A stretch of 54,985 nucleotides of DNA from Falsiroseomonas selenitidurans. GTDB lineage: Bacteria > Pseudomonadota > Alphaproteobacteria > Acetobacterales > Acetobacteraceae. The stretch spans positions 1 through 54,985 of the forward strand of contig NZ_JAAVNE010000038.1 of assembly GCF_012103215.1 (NCBI RefSeq). Reading direction: 5' to 3'. The translations under genes were made by a program, and so were the position numbers. Numbering within the stretch: the first letter of the stretch is position 1; each line of letters begins with the position of its first letter. Below are positions 24,132-31,836 of this stretch, piece by piece. The notes under the pieces are model-generated. The model was not told the DNA's origin, ran no database searches, and was given only the letters and a program-made list of their open reading frames with translations.

Positions 24132-24529
24132 GTGGCCTGTCTCGAATTCACCTGGGCCGCACGCCAGGGCCTGTTGGCGTTGCAGGCACAGATCGTCGCG
24201 GAGGGCGGCGAGGCCCGCGCGGCAGCCGATCTCGACCGCCTGCTACCGAACGCACGACGTTCCGGCCTGCGCCCGAAGGGCCGAGCGCGCGCCGCGGCCA
24301 GTGCCGCGAAGCGAAGGGCCGCGCAGGCGGCCCGCCGGGCGTGTGAGGGACACGAAGGTGAGACCTTCGTGTGGTGCTGGCGCTCTTCCCTGAGGCGGGG
24401 CGGCCATGCGGGCCGAACGGCAAGCGAGGCCTGGCCTTCGAGCGGCGGGTGGTGATGGTCTACCGCCTGCGTGGCGACAGCCTGCGCATCCTGCGCGTGC
24501 CCTATGGCGGCCGCGGCCTGCCCTGGTAG
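24132..24529 (+). pseudogene. Frameshifted ParE/RelE-like toxin remnant
   Basis: From a GTG at 24132: CLEFTWAARQGLLALQAQIV then AEGGEARAAADLDRLLP, which matches the start of ParE toxins (beta strand, then a helix with two conserved turns). The middle is Arg/Ala-rich and out of register. After a frameshift near 24400 the last segment VVMVYRLRGDSLRILRVPYG plus GRGLPW and TAG (24529) is the typical C-terminal strand pair and RR/HG-type tail. The total length is not a multiple of three, confirming at least one indel. It should be non-functional. Confidence 0.65.
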
Positions 24530-24535
24530 GGCGCC

Positions 24536-25318
24536 TCAGCGCCCGCGAAACACCGGCTTCCGCTTCTCGACGAAAGCCCGCGCCGCCTCCCGGAAATCCT
24601 CCGTGTACGGGAAGGTCCGGCTGGCCGCGTACTGCTCCGCGCTGATCGGCAGGGCGCCGCGCAGCTCCTGCAGCGCCCGCTTGTGGAAGCGGTTGGCCAG
24701 CGGCGCGCCCTGGGCGATGCGCCGGGCCATGGCCAGCGCCTCCTCCTGCACCGCCTCATCCGGCACGAGGCGGGACAGCAGGCCCTTTTCATAGGCTTCC
24801 GCGCCGGTGAAGACGCGGCCTTCCACCAGCATCTCCATCGCCACGCCATAGCCCACCGACTGCAGGATCGGGTCCAGCTCGTCATAGGCGTAGAAGATGT
24901 TCAGGTTGCGCGCCGGGATGCCGATGCGCGTGGCCGGGCCACCCACCCGGAAATCCGCCATCGTCGCCAGGCCGGCGCCACCGCCCATGGTCCAGCCGCG
25001 GCAGGCGGCGACCACGGGGTGGCGGCAGGCCCGCAGGGATTGGAAGCTGCGGCCGATCTCCGCCGCATACACCGCCTCCCGCTCCGGCGTGCCGCGCTCG
25101 GTCGCGAAGGCGGCGATGTCGGCGCCGGCGCAGAAGGCCTCCTCCCCGGCGCCGCGCAGCACCACGCACCCGAGGGCGTCATCGGCGGAGCACGCCTCCA
25201 TCGCCTCCGCCAGGGCGATCCACATGGGCAGGTCCATCGCGTTGCGCTTGGCCGGGCGATCGATGGTGAGGATGGCGATGGCGCCGTCGCGCTCATGCCG
25301 GATCAGGGGGTGTGGCAT
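24536..25318 (-). CDS. Enoyl-CoA hydratase/isomerase family protein
   Basis: A 260-residue crotonase-fold protein. The oxyanion-hole segments are EAFCAGADIAAF and CRGWTMGGGAGLATMADFRV. In classical hydratases a PE-containing motif supplies a catalytic Glu; here the corresponding stretch reads IGIPARNLNIFYAYDELD, so the usual Glu seems replaced, although YDE follows shortly after. The reaction may therefore be isomerisation, hydrolysis or another crotonase chemistry. The C-terminal AARAFVEKRKPVFRGR is family-typical. It starts divergent from the PPOX gene. Confidence 0.88.
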   Translation of the reverse strand: MPHPLIRHERDGAIAILTIDRPAKRNAMDLPMWIALAEAMEACSADDALGCVVLRGAGEEAFCAGADIAAFATERGTPEREAVYAAEIGRSFQSLRACRHPVVAACRGWTMGGGAGLATMADFRVGGPATRIGIPARNLNIFYAYDELDPILQSVGYGVAMEMLVEGRVFTGAEAYEKGLLSRLVPDEAVQEEALAMARRIAQGAPLANRFHKRALQELRGALPISAEQYAASRTFPYTEDFREAARAFVEKRKPVFRGR

Positions 25319-25435
25319 GGCACCAGCCTATCCGCGCCGCCGCCATCCCGCCAGATGGCCGAACCCGCCCGGCCGTCGCGCAACCGCCGCCCCGCCCGGC
25401 CGTTCTGACCCCGACCGAGAAGGGATCTCCAAGCC

Positions 25436-25951
25436 ATGACGCAGACACGCACCGACCAGGCCGCCCGCGACAAGGTGTGGGAACTGATCCGCGACATCGA
25501 GGTGGCGACGCTCGTCACGGTGGATGCCGAGGGCCATCTGCGCGGCCGGCCGATGCGTGCGGTGGAAACCGAGCAGTTCGACGGCACGCTGTGGTTCTTC
25601 ACCGCCGCCGGCTCGCCCAAGGTGGAGGAGATCCGCCAGGATGAGCGGGTGCTGCTGGCCTATGCCGAGCCGTCCGACCAGAACTACGTGTCGATCTCCG
25701 GCACCGCCCGGGTGGTGCGGGACGCGGCGCAGCAGAAGGCGATGTGGTCCGAACCGCTGCGCGCCTGGTTCCCCGGCGGCCCGGAGGACCCCAAGGCGGC
25801 GTTGTTGAAGGTGCAGGTGGAAGGCGCCGAGTACTGGGACGCCCCTTCCTCCACCCTGCTGCACGCCTATGGCTATGTGAAGGCGCGCCTGGGCGGGGAG
25901 GCGCCGGAGGCCGGGGAGAACGACAAGGTGGCCTTCAAGCGCCCGGCTTGA
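25436..25951 (+). CDS. Pyridoxamine 5'-phosphate oxidase family protein (general stress protein 26 type)
   Basis: A 171-residue split-barrel flavin-binding protein. The pattern is that of the GSP26-like group: VWELIRDIEVATLVTVDAEG, LRGRPMRAVETEQFDGTLWF, SPKVEEIRQDERVLLAYAEP, YVSISGTARVVRD and the C-terminal YWDAPSS. Such proteins bind FMN or F420-like cofactors; the substrate is usually unknown. Its last 17 bases overlap the end of the convergent dehydrogenase gene. A GAGAAGG lies about 14 bases upstream of the ATG. Confidence 0.9.
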   Translation: MTQTRTDQAARDKVWELIRDIEVATLVTVDAEGHLRGRPMRAVETEQFDGTLWFFTAAGSPKVEEIRQDERVLLAYAEPSDQNYVSISGTARVVRDAAQQKAMWSEPLRAWFPGGPEDPKAALLKVQVEGAEYWDAPSSTLLHAYGYVKARLGGEAPEAGENDKVAFKRPA

Positions 25952-26846
25952 GTCCGGACAGCTCGGCCACCAGCGCCCCGACCGAGGCGCTGTCCAGCCC
26001 GCCACGGCCGGAGGCGACCAGCGCCTCCAGCATCTGAGCCGTCAGCGCCGTGGCGGGGGCGAACACCGCGTGGTCACGCATGGCGGTTGCCGACAGGCGG
26101 AGGTCCTTGCGCATCAGCTCCGCCCGGAAGCCCGGCGCGAACTGCCCGGCCAGCATCCGCGTCGCGTGGTTTTCCATGACGAAGCTGGCGGCGCTGCCGC
26201 CGCGCAGCGCCTGGCGCATCTTCTCCCCGTCCAGCCCGGCCTTGGCGCCCAGCGCCAGGGCCTCCGCCACCGCCAGCATGGTGGTCGCGACGATCAGCTG
26301 GTTGGCCGATTTGCAGACCTGCCCTGATCCGGCCGGGCCCAGATGCGTCAGGGTCCGGCCCATGGCCCGGAAGCAGGGCTCGGCGCGGGCGAAGGCCTCG
26401 GCGTCGCCGCCCACCATGCAGGTCAGCGTGCCCTCCAGCGCGCCCTTCGGGCCGCCGGAGACCGGGCTGTCCAGCAGGATGGCGCCGGTTTCCGCGGCCA
26501 GGCGGGCGGCGAAGCCGGCGGCGGCGGCGGCGGCGATGGTGGAGAAATCCACCACCACCGTCCCCGGCGCAACGCCCCTGGCCACGCCATCGGGGCCGAA
26601 CAGCACCGCCTCCACATCCGGCGTGTCCGGCAGGCAGAGCGCCACGAAGGCCGCGCCGCGCGCCGCTTCCGCCGGCGTTGCCGCCCAGCGCGCGCCGGAA
26701 GCCTCCAGCGCCGCGGCCTTGCCCCGGCTGCGGTTGTTCACCGCCAGCGCATAGCCCGCCTTGGCGAGGTTGGCGGCCATGGCGGCGCCCATCACGCCGA
26801 GGCCGATGAAGGCGGCGGGGGCCGGCGGCTGGATGCTGTCGGTCAT
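25935..26846 (-). CDS. NAD(P)-dependent beta-hydroxyacid dehydrogenase (3-hydroxyisobutyrate dehydrogenase family)
   Basis: A 303-residue enzyme starting at the ATG behind CAGGGA. Family motifs are the Rossmann FIGLGVMGAAMAANLAKAG, VDFSTIAAAAAAGFA, the substrate-binding DSPVSGGPKGALEGTL, and GQVCKSANQLIVATTM with the catalytic lysine. It oxidises a short beta-hydroxy acid such as 3-hydroxyisobutyrate, tartronate semialdehyde (in reverse) or a relative; sequence alone does not decide. It is 13 bases downstream of the Bug binding-protein gene on the same strand, so binding protein and dehydrogenase may share a transcript and a substrate. Confidence 0.9.
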   Translation of the reverse strand: MTDSIQPPAPAAFIGLGVMGAAMAANLAKAGYALAVNNRSRGKAAALEASGARWAATPAEAARGAAFVALCLPDTPDVEAVLFGPDGVARGVAPGTVVVDFSTIAAAAAAGFAARLAAETGAILLDSPVSGGPKGALEGTLTCMVGGDAEAFARAEPCFRAMGRTLTHLGPAGSGQVCKSANQLIVATTMLAVAEALALGAKAGLDGEKMRQALRGGSAASFVMENHATRMLAGQFAPGFRAELMRKDLRLSATAMRDHAVFAPATALTAQMLEALVASGRGGLDSASVGALVAELSGLKPGA

Positions 26847-26859
26847 GCTGTTTCCCTGT

Positions 26860-27819
26860 TCAGGCGCGGCGCATGGCGGCGCGGATATTGTCCAGCAGCG
26901 TGTCCATGTCGCGCTGGAAGCCGGAGCCGTCGGCATAGCCATCGGCTTCCCCGGTCTGTTCCATGAAGCGCTGCCAGCCGGGCGTCGCCATGCCGCGGCG
27001 GAAGCGGTCGTGCAGGTATCCCACCATCGCCGGCGGCATCCCGGCCGGGCCGACCCAGCCCTTCATGTTGTCCGCCACCAGATCGATCCCCAGCTCCCGC
27101 AGCGTCGGCACCTGTGGGTAGGCCGGCATCCGCTGGGCCGAGGCGCAGGCCAGCGGCACGATATCGCCCGAGGCCGCCAGGCCGCGCAGCTCGTCGGAGG
27201 CCTGCACCACCAGATCCACCTGCCCCGCCAGCAGCGCCTGCTGCTGCGGCCCGCCGCCGGTATAGGGCACGTGCAGCAGCTCCGTCCCCGTCGCCCGGCC
27301 GAGCATGATGAAGATGGAATGCGACAGCGTGCCGACGCCGGAGGAGCCATGCGTCACCGCCTCCGGCCGCGCCTTCGCCGCCTCGATCACCTGCTGCATG
27401 CTGGTGAAGCGGCCGCCCTTGCCGCGGGCGCAGATGAAATGCGCGTTGCGGGTCAGGCGGATGACCGCGGTGAAGGACCGCTTGGGGTCGTAGGGCAGGT
27501 CGCGATGCGCGGGCAGGGAGGTGCTCTCGGAGCCGCCCGCGATCAGCAGCGTGTGGCCATCCGGCGCCGCGCGGCTGACGAATTCGGCGGCGATGGCGCC
27601 GCCTGCGCCGGGTCGGTTCACCACCACCAGCGGCTGCGGGAACAGCGGTGCCGCGGCTTCGGCGATGGTCCGCGCGATGATGTCGGACCCGCCGCCCGGG
27701 GCGAAGCCGACGATGAGCTGGATGGGGCGGCTCGGCTGCCAGCCGGGCTGCGCGCGTGCGGTGCCGACGAAGGGCAGGGCGAGGGTGGCGGCCAGCAGGC
27801 CACGGCGGCTCAGCGTCAT
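26860..27819 (-). CDS. Tripartite tricarboxylate transporter substrate-binding protein (Bug family)
   Basis: A 319-residue periplasmic binding protein with a twin-arginine-like signal peptide (MTLSRRGLLAATLALPFVG). Bug landmarks are RPIQLIVGFAPGGGSDIIAR, VVVNRPGAGGAIAAEFVSRA, PDGHTLLIA, HGSSGVGTLSH and HVPYTGGGPQQQALLAGQVD. Bug proteins capture carboxylates or aromatic acids for TctAB-type permeases; neither partner is present here. Its tight same-strand spacing to the dehydrogenase suggests a hydroxy or carboxylic acid ligand. GGGAGAG precedes the ATG. Confidence 0.94.
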   Translation of the reverse strand: MTLSRRGLLAATLALPFVGTARAQPGWQPSRPIQLIVGFAPGGGSDIIARTIAEAAAPLFPQPLVVVNRPGAGGAIAAEFVSRAAPDGHTLLIAGGSESTSLPAHRDLPYDPKRSFTAVIRLTRNAHFICARGKGGRFTSMQQVIEAAKARPEAVTHGSSGVGTLSHSIFIMLGRATGTELLHVPYTGGGPQQQALLAGQVDLVVQASDELRGLAASGDIVPLACASAQRMPAYPQVPTLRELGIDLVADNMKGWVGPAGMPPAMVGYLHDRFRRGMATPGWQRFMEQTGEADGYADGSGFQRDMDTLLDNIRAAMRRA

Positions 27820-27896
27820 GGAAACTCTCCCGGTTGCGGCCGTCTGCGCGGCCTCTGCCGGCAGCATGCCGACGCGCCCCGCCCCGGGCAACCGGT

Positions 27897-28655
27897 TCAG
27901 CTTTCGTCGTCGGGGATGTTGAGCTGGATGCCGCAGGCCTTGCAATGCACCGCATCCGTATCATGCCGGCCGAGGCCGCAGCTCGGGCAACGGAAGCGCA
28001 CCTTCACCGGCCGGAACAGCGCCTGCGCCAGGCGCAGGAACAGCGTCACGCCGCACAGCATGATGAAGACGGTCAGCAGCCGGCCCCAGCTGCCCTCCAG
28101 CGTGATGTCGCCGAAGCCGGTCGTGGTCAGCGCGGTGACGGTGAAATACAGCGCATCCGCCCAGTTCGCGATTTCCGGGTTGCGGGCGTATTGCGTGGCG
28201 TGGACGATGCCGGTCATCACCGCGATGAAGACGACGAGGTCGGCGGCGGCGATCGGCGCATCCGGGTTCACCCGGAACAGCCTCAGGTCGCGCCGCAACT
28301 GCGCCAGGAGCCGGGCGGAACGCAGCAGCCGCAGCGTGCGCAGGCTGCGCAGGAATCCCCAGCCGGGCGCGAAGGGCGCCAGCAGGAAGGCCAGGACGGC
28401 CAGGATGTCGGCGATGCCCGCGGGGTGGGTGGCATCCTTCCAGGGGGTCGGGCTGGCGCGCAGCCGCAGCACCAGCTCGGCGCCGAGCACCAGGCCGAAG
28501 CCGAAATCCACCAGCCGCAGCGTCGGGCCCTGCGGCAGGAAGCTTTCCGCGATCACCCAGGCGAGCGCCGCCAGATCCAGCGCCAGCAGGCCGTAGCCGG
28601 CGCCGAGCCCGACCCGCCCGGCGACCCGGTCGAAGGGCCCCAGCCGCTCGCCCAT
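27897..28655 (-). CDS. Voltage-gated-type potassium channel with C-terminal zinc ribbon
   Basis: A 252-residue membrane protein with the plan of a compact six-helix K+ channel. Helices lie at about 21-40, 51-66 and 82-98; an S4-like arginine ladder lies at 102-125 (RSLRTLRLLRSARLL then RRDLR); a further helix at 138-155, the filter TTTGFGD (177-183) and the inner helix at 193-212 follow. The filter has GFGD where many channels have GYGD. Residues 223-241 form a four-cysteine knuckle (CPSCGLG...HCKACG), which should bind zinc in the cytoplasm. The tail may regulate gating. The gene ends three bases after the hbd gene begins its own minus-strand frame upstream. Confidence 0.85.
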   Translation of the reverse strand: MGERLGPFDRVAGRVGLGAGYGLLALDLAALAWVIAESFLPQGPTLRLVDFGFGLVLGAELVLRLRASPTPWKDATHPAGIADILAVLAFLLAPFAPGWGFLRSLRTLRLLRSARLLAQLRRDLRLFRVNPDAPIAAADLVVFIAVMTGIVHATQYARNPEIANWADALYFTVTALTTTGFGDITLEGSWGRLLTVFIMLCGVTLFLRLAQALFRPVKVRFRCPSCGLGRHDTDAVHCKACGIQLNIPDDES

Positions 28656-28658
28656 GCC

Positions 28659-29537
28659 TCAGCGGGTCGGCTTCGGCGGCGTCACGCCATAGTCGTAGAA
28701 GCCGCGGCCGGTCTTGCGGCCCAGCCAGCCGGCCTCGACATACTTCGTCAGCAGCGGGCTCGGGCGGTATTTCGGGTCGCCCATGCCCTCCTGCAGCACG
28801 CGCAGCACGGCGAGGCAGGTATCGAGGCCGATATAGTCCGCCAATTCCAGCGGCCCCATCGGGTGGTTGCAGCCCAGCTTCATGCCGGAATCGATGGAGA
28901 CGACATCGCCCACCCCCTCATGCAGGGCGAAGCAGGCCTCGTTGATCATCGGCAGCAGGATGCGGTTGACGATGAAGGCCGGGTAGTCGGCGGCATAGGC
29001 CACCGTCTTGCCCATTCTTTCCGCCAGCGCCGCCACCGCCTGCACGGTGGCGTCATCGGTCGCCAACCCCCTGATGACCTCGACCAGCTTCATCAGCGGG
29101 ACGGGGTTGAAGAAATGCATGCCGACGAAGGCGCCCGGCCGGTCGGTCGCCGCCGCCAGACGGGTGATCGGGATGGAGGAGGTGTTGGAGGCGATCAGCG
29201 CGCCGGCCTTCAGATGCGGCGTCAGCGTGGCGAAGATGCGGTTCTTGATGTCCTCGCGCTCGGTCGCGGCCTCGATCACCAGGTCGCAAGCGCCGAAGGC
29301 GGCATAGTCCGTGCTGGTGGCGATGCGGGCCAGCGCCGCGTCGCGGTCGGCCTGGGTCAGCGTGCCCTTGGACACCTGGCGGTCCATGTTCTTCGCCAGC
29401 GTCGCCAGGCCCTTGTCGAGCGCGGCCTGCGCCACGTCCAGCATCACCACGGCGAGCCCCGCCTGGGAGGCGACATGGGCGATGCCGTTGCCCATCTGCC
29501 CGGCGCCGATCACGCCGAGAGTCTCGATCCCCGCCAT
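28659..29537 (-). CDS. hbd: 3-hydroxybutyryl-CoA dehydrogenase
   Basis: A 292-residue short-form 3-hydroxyacyl-CoA dehydrogenase. It has the NAD-binding LGVIGAGQMGNGIAHVASQA, EAATEREDIKNRIF, the catalytic NTSSIPI (Ser) and GMHFFNPVPLMKLVEVI (His), plus GCNHPMGPLELADYIGLD in the C-terminal helical domain. It interconverts acetoacetyl-CoA and 3-hydroxybutyryl-CoA in fatty-acid or polyhydroxybutyrate metabolism. GGAG lies about 11 bases before the ATG. The electron-transfer flavoprotein genes lie just upstream on the same strand, fitting a beta-oxidation neighbourhood, with the K+ channel gene just downstream. Confidence 0.96.
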   Translation of the reverse strand: MAGIETLGVIGAGQMGNGIAHVASQAGLAVVMLDVAQAALDKGLATLAKNMDRQVSKGTLTQADRDAALARIATSTDYAAFGACDLVIEAATEREDIKNRIFATLTPHLKAGALIASNTSSIPITRLAAATDRPGAFVGMHFFNPVPLMKLVEVIRGLATDDATVQAVAALAERMGKTVAYAADYPAFIVNRILLPMINEACFALHEGVGDVVSIDSGMKLGCNHPMGPLELADYIGLDTCLAVLRVLQEGMGDPKYRPSPLLTKYVEAGWLGRKTGRGFYDYGVTPPKPTR

Positions 29538-29607
29538 CACGCTGTCTCCGCCTGAAAAACCGCAACGGCGCGTTGGAGCATGGGCCGGCCGCGCGGGTCG
29601 ACCACAT

Positions 29608-29648
29608 GCGCCGGAAGCATTTGCGTCAGATGCATGTGCATCCGGCGC
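29608..29648. terminator. Hairpin after etfA
   Basis: GCGCCGGA (29608-29615) pairs with TCCGGCGC (29641-29648). The 25-base loop contains nested ATGCAT palindromes. It starts 11 bases after the etfA stop on the transcript and before hbd. There is no U-run. It could terminate the etfBA message or be a small dispersed palindromic element. Confidence 0.45.
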
Positions 29649-29658
29649 CACGCGGCGC

Positions 29659-30585
29659 CTACTTCTTGTCGAGCGCCGCTTCCAGTTCCGGGATGATCTT
29701 GAACACATCGCCGACCAGGCCGTAATCGGCCACCTGGAAGATCGGCGCCTCCTCGTCCTTGTTGATGGCGACGATCACCTTGCTGTCCTTCATGCCGGCC
29801 AGGTGCTGGATGGCACCAGAGATGCCGAAGGCCATGTAGAGTTCCGGCGCCACGATCTTGCCGGTCTGGCCCACCTGCATGTCGTTCGGCGCATAGCCCG
29901 CATCGACGGCGGCGCGGGAGGCACCGATGGCCGCCCCCAGCCGGTCCGCGATGCCGTCCAGGATCTTGAAATTGTCGGCCGAGCCCATGGCGCGGCCGCC
30001 GGAGATGACGATTCGCGCCGCGGTCAGTTCCGGCCGCTCCAGCTTCGCGATCTCGGCGCCGACGAAGATGGAGACGCCCGGATCGGCGGCGGCGGCGGCG
30101 GGCTCGATCGCCGCGGCGCCACCCTCGGCCGGCACCGGGTCGAAGCTGGCGGCGCGCACGGTCAGCACCTTCTTCGCATCCGCCGTCTTCACCGTGGCCA
30201 GCGCGTTGCCGGCATAGATGAAGCGGCGGAAGGTGTCGGGGCCCTCCACGCCGGCGACGTCCGAGATGATCTGCACATCGAGCAGGGCGGCAACCCGCGG
30301 CATCACGTTCTTGCCGGCCGCGCTGCCCGGTGCCAACAGGTGGTCATAGGCGGGTGCCAGGCTGACCAGCAGCGCCGCCACCGGCTCCGCCAGCCCCTGG
30401 GCCGTGGGGCCGCCCTCGGCCACCAGCACCTTGGCCACGCCCGGCAGCCGGGCGGCGGCGGCGGCATCGGCCTCCGCCAGCACCAGCACATGCACATCCC
30501 CACCCAGCAGCTGCGCCGCGGCAACCGCGCTGCGCGTGGGCTGGGAGACGGTTTCGCCGCGATCGGCGAGAACGAGCACGGCCAT
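29659..30585 (-). CDS. etfA: Electron transfer flavoprotein subunit alpha
   Basis: A 308-residue FixB/EtfA protein. The N-terminal part (AVLVLADRGETVSQPTRSAV) belongs to the alpha domain. The C-terminal FAD domain carries ISGGRAMGSADNFKILDGIA, GASRAAVDAGYAPNDMQVGQ, GKIVAPELYMAFGISGAIQH and VAINKDEEAPIFQVADYG, the family signature. With EtfB it accepts electrons from acyl-CoA dehydrogenases and passes them to the ubiquinone oxidoreductase. It begins two bases after the etfB stop. Confidence 0.97.
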   Translation of the reverse strand: MAVLVLADRGETVSQPTRSAVAAAQLLGGDVHVLVLAEADAAAAARLPGVAKVLVAEGGPTAQGLAEPVAALLVSLAPAYDHLLAPGSAAGKNVMPRVAALLDVQIISDVAGVEGPDTFRRFIYAGNALATVKTADAKKVLTVRAASFDPVPAEGGAAAIEPAAAAADPGVSIFVGAEIAKLERPELTAARIVISGGRAMGSADNFKILDGIADRLGAAIGASRAAVDAGYAPNDMQVGQTGKIVAPELYMAFGISGAIQHLAGMKDSKVIVAINKDEEAPIFQVADYGLVGDVFKIIPELEAALDKK

Positions 30586-30587
30586 GG

Positions 30588-31337
30588 TCAGATCACCTTC
30601 GCTTCGTTGCGCAGCTTGTCCACCAGTTCCGCCACGCTGCCCACCTTCTTGCCGGCGCTGCGCTTCGGCGGCTCCTCCACCTTCAGCACGGTCAGGCGCG
30701 GGCTGGCATCGATGCCGAGATCGGCCGGCTTCACCGTCTCGATCGGCTTCTTCCGCGCCTTCATGATGTTGGGCAGCGAGGCGTAGCGCGGCTCGTTCAG
30801 GCGCAGATCGGCGGTGACGATGGCCGGCAGGGTGAGGGAGACGGTCTCAAGGCCGCCATCGACCTCCCGCGTCACCTTCGCGCTGCCATCGGCGATCTCC
30901 ACCTTGCTGGCGAAGGTGCCCTGGCCCCAGCCGAGCAGCGCGGCCAGCATCTGGCCGGTGGCGTTCATGTCGTCGTCGATCGCCTGCTTGCCCATGATGA
31001 CGAGCTGCGGCGATTCCTTGTCCACCAGCGCCTTCAGGATCTTGGCGACGGCGAGCGGTTCCACCACCCCGTCCACCTCGACCAGCACGCCGCGATCGGC
31101 GCCCATGGCCAGCGCGGTGCGGATCTGTTCCTGCGCCGCGGTCGGGCCGACGGAGATGGCGATGATTTCGGTGGCCGCGCCCTTTTCCTTCAGGCGGACG
31201 GCTTCCTCCACCGCGATCTCGTCGAAGGGGTTCATCGACATCTTGACGTTGGCCGTTTCGACCCCCGTCCCATCCGCCTTCACGCGGACCTTCACATTGT
31301 AGTCGACCACCCGCTTCACGGGGACGAGGATTTTCAT
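30588..31337 (-). CDS. etfB: Electron transfer flavoprotein subunit beta
   Basis: A 249-residue FixA/EtfB protein, starting at MKILVPVKRVVDYNVKVRVK. The AMP-binding and recognition-loop regions are present: MSMNPFDEIAVEEAVRLKEK, ALAMGADRGVLVE and the ETF-beta signature region around VTREVDGGLETVSLTLPAIV, TADLRLNEPRYASLPNIMKA. The frame is open upstream for 48 codons, but that part is Arg-rich and not family-like. It is the first gene of etfBA. The 165 bases upstream should hold the promoter. Confidence 0.97.
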   Translation of the reverse strand: MKILVPVKRVVDYNVKVRVKADGTGVETANVKMSMNPFDEIAVEEAVRLKEKGAATEIIAISVGPTAAQEQIRTALAMGADRGVLVEVDGVVEPLAVAKILKALVDKESPQLVIMGKQAIDDDMNATGQMLAALLGWGQGTFASKVEIADGSAKVTREVDGGLETVSLTLPAIVTADLRLNEPRYASLPNIMKARKKPIETVKPADLGIDASPRLTVLKVEEPPKRSAGKKVGSVAELVDKLRNEAKVI

Positions 31338-31502
31338 TCGGTGCCGGGTCCCTGGTCGTCGCGCGGCGCGCCAGACGGGCGCCGGGCGCATTTCGCGTCT
31401 GCGAAACAAGCTGCCAAAACGGCGCCGACCATAAGGCCGGCCTTCAATCGCGGCAAGCCGGCCTGCTCCGCCGAACACCACGTGGCAGGCTGGCGGGCCG
31501 GC

Positions 31503-31697
31503 TCAACCGCGTGACATCAGCAGCAGCAGGAACAGCACCAGGGTCAGGCCCTGCAGGGCCACGCGCCAGCGCATCAGCCGGTTGGACCGGGCGCCGCCGG
31601 CGCTTTCGCTGCGTGCCAGGCCCAGCATGCCCGCGAACATCACACCGAGGGTTGCCAGCATCGAAACGCCCACCAGGGCCATCAGGAAGGTCTGCAT
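31503..31697 (-). CDS. Small twin-transmembrane protein (HIG1-like)
   Basis: A 64-residue protein made of two membrane helices (MQTFLMALVGVSMLATLGVM... and ALQGLTLVLFLLLLMS) joined by an Arg/Ser-rich cytoplasmic loop that includes GLARSESAGGARSNRLMRWR. The RSNRLMRWRV loop before helix two is typical of short HIG1-like or twin-transmembrane proteins that associate with respiratory complexes. The role here is inference. It lies between etfB and a repeat-containing spacer. Confidence 0.8.
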   Translation of the reverse strand: MQTFLMALVGVSMLATLGVMFAGMLGLARSESAGGARSNRLMRWRVALQGLTLVLFLLLLMSRG

Positions 31698-31750
31698 GAC
31701 GGCAATGTGGCATGTCCGGCCACCGGGGCAAGCCGCCGCGCGCGCGGCCT

Positions 31751-31836
31751 CGACGCCGTGCGCCGTCCCGAGATCAACGCCGTGCCCCGTCCCGAGATCA
31801 ACGCCGTGCCCCGTCCCGAAATCAACGCCGTGCCCC
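31751..31836. repeat. 24-bp tandem repeat, three copies plus a degenerate one, covering an MFS stop codon
   Basis: Units beginning CGAGATCAACGCCGTGCCCC start at 31769, 31793 and 31817, the last with one change (CGAAATC). A degenerate partial copy precedes at 31751. On the minus strand each unit reads GGCACGGCGTTGA, and the TGA in the 31817 copy (31822-31824) is the stop codon of the MFS transporter gene. The other copies lie just past it. So the gene end itself has been duplicated in tandem. Confidence 0.9.

Noticed and set aside
31682..31821. C-terminal extension of the MFS protein through the 24-bp repeats
   Set aside because: The transporter frame stops at 31822; the extension belongs to another frame and consists only of the repeat-encoded peptide GTALISGR.
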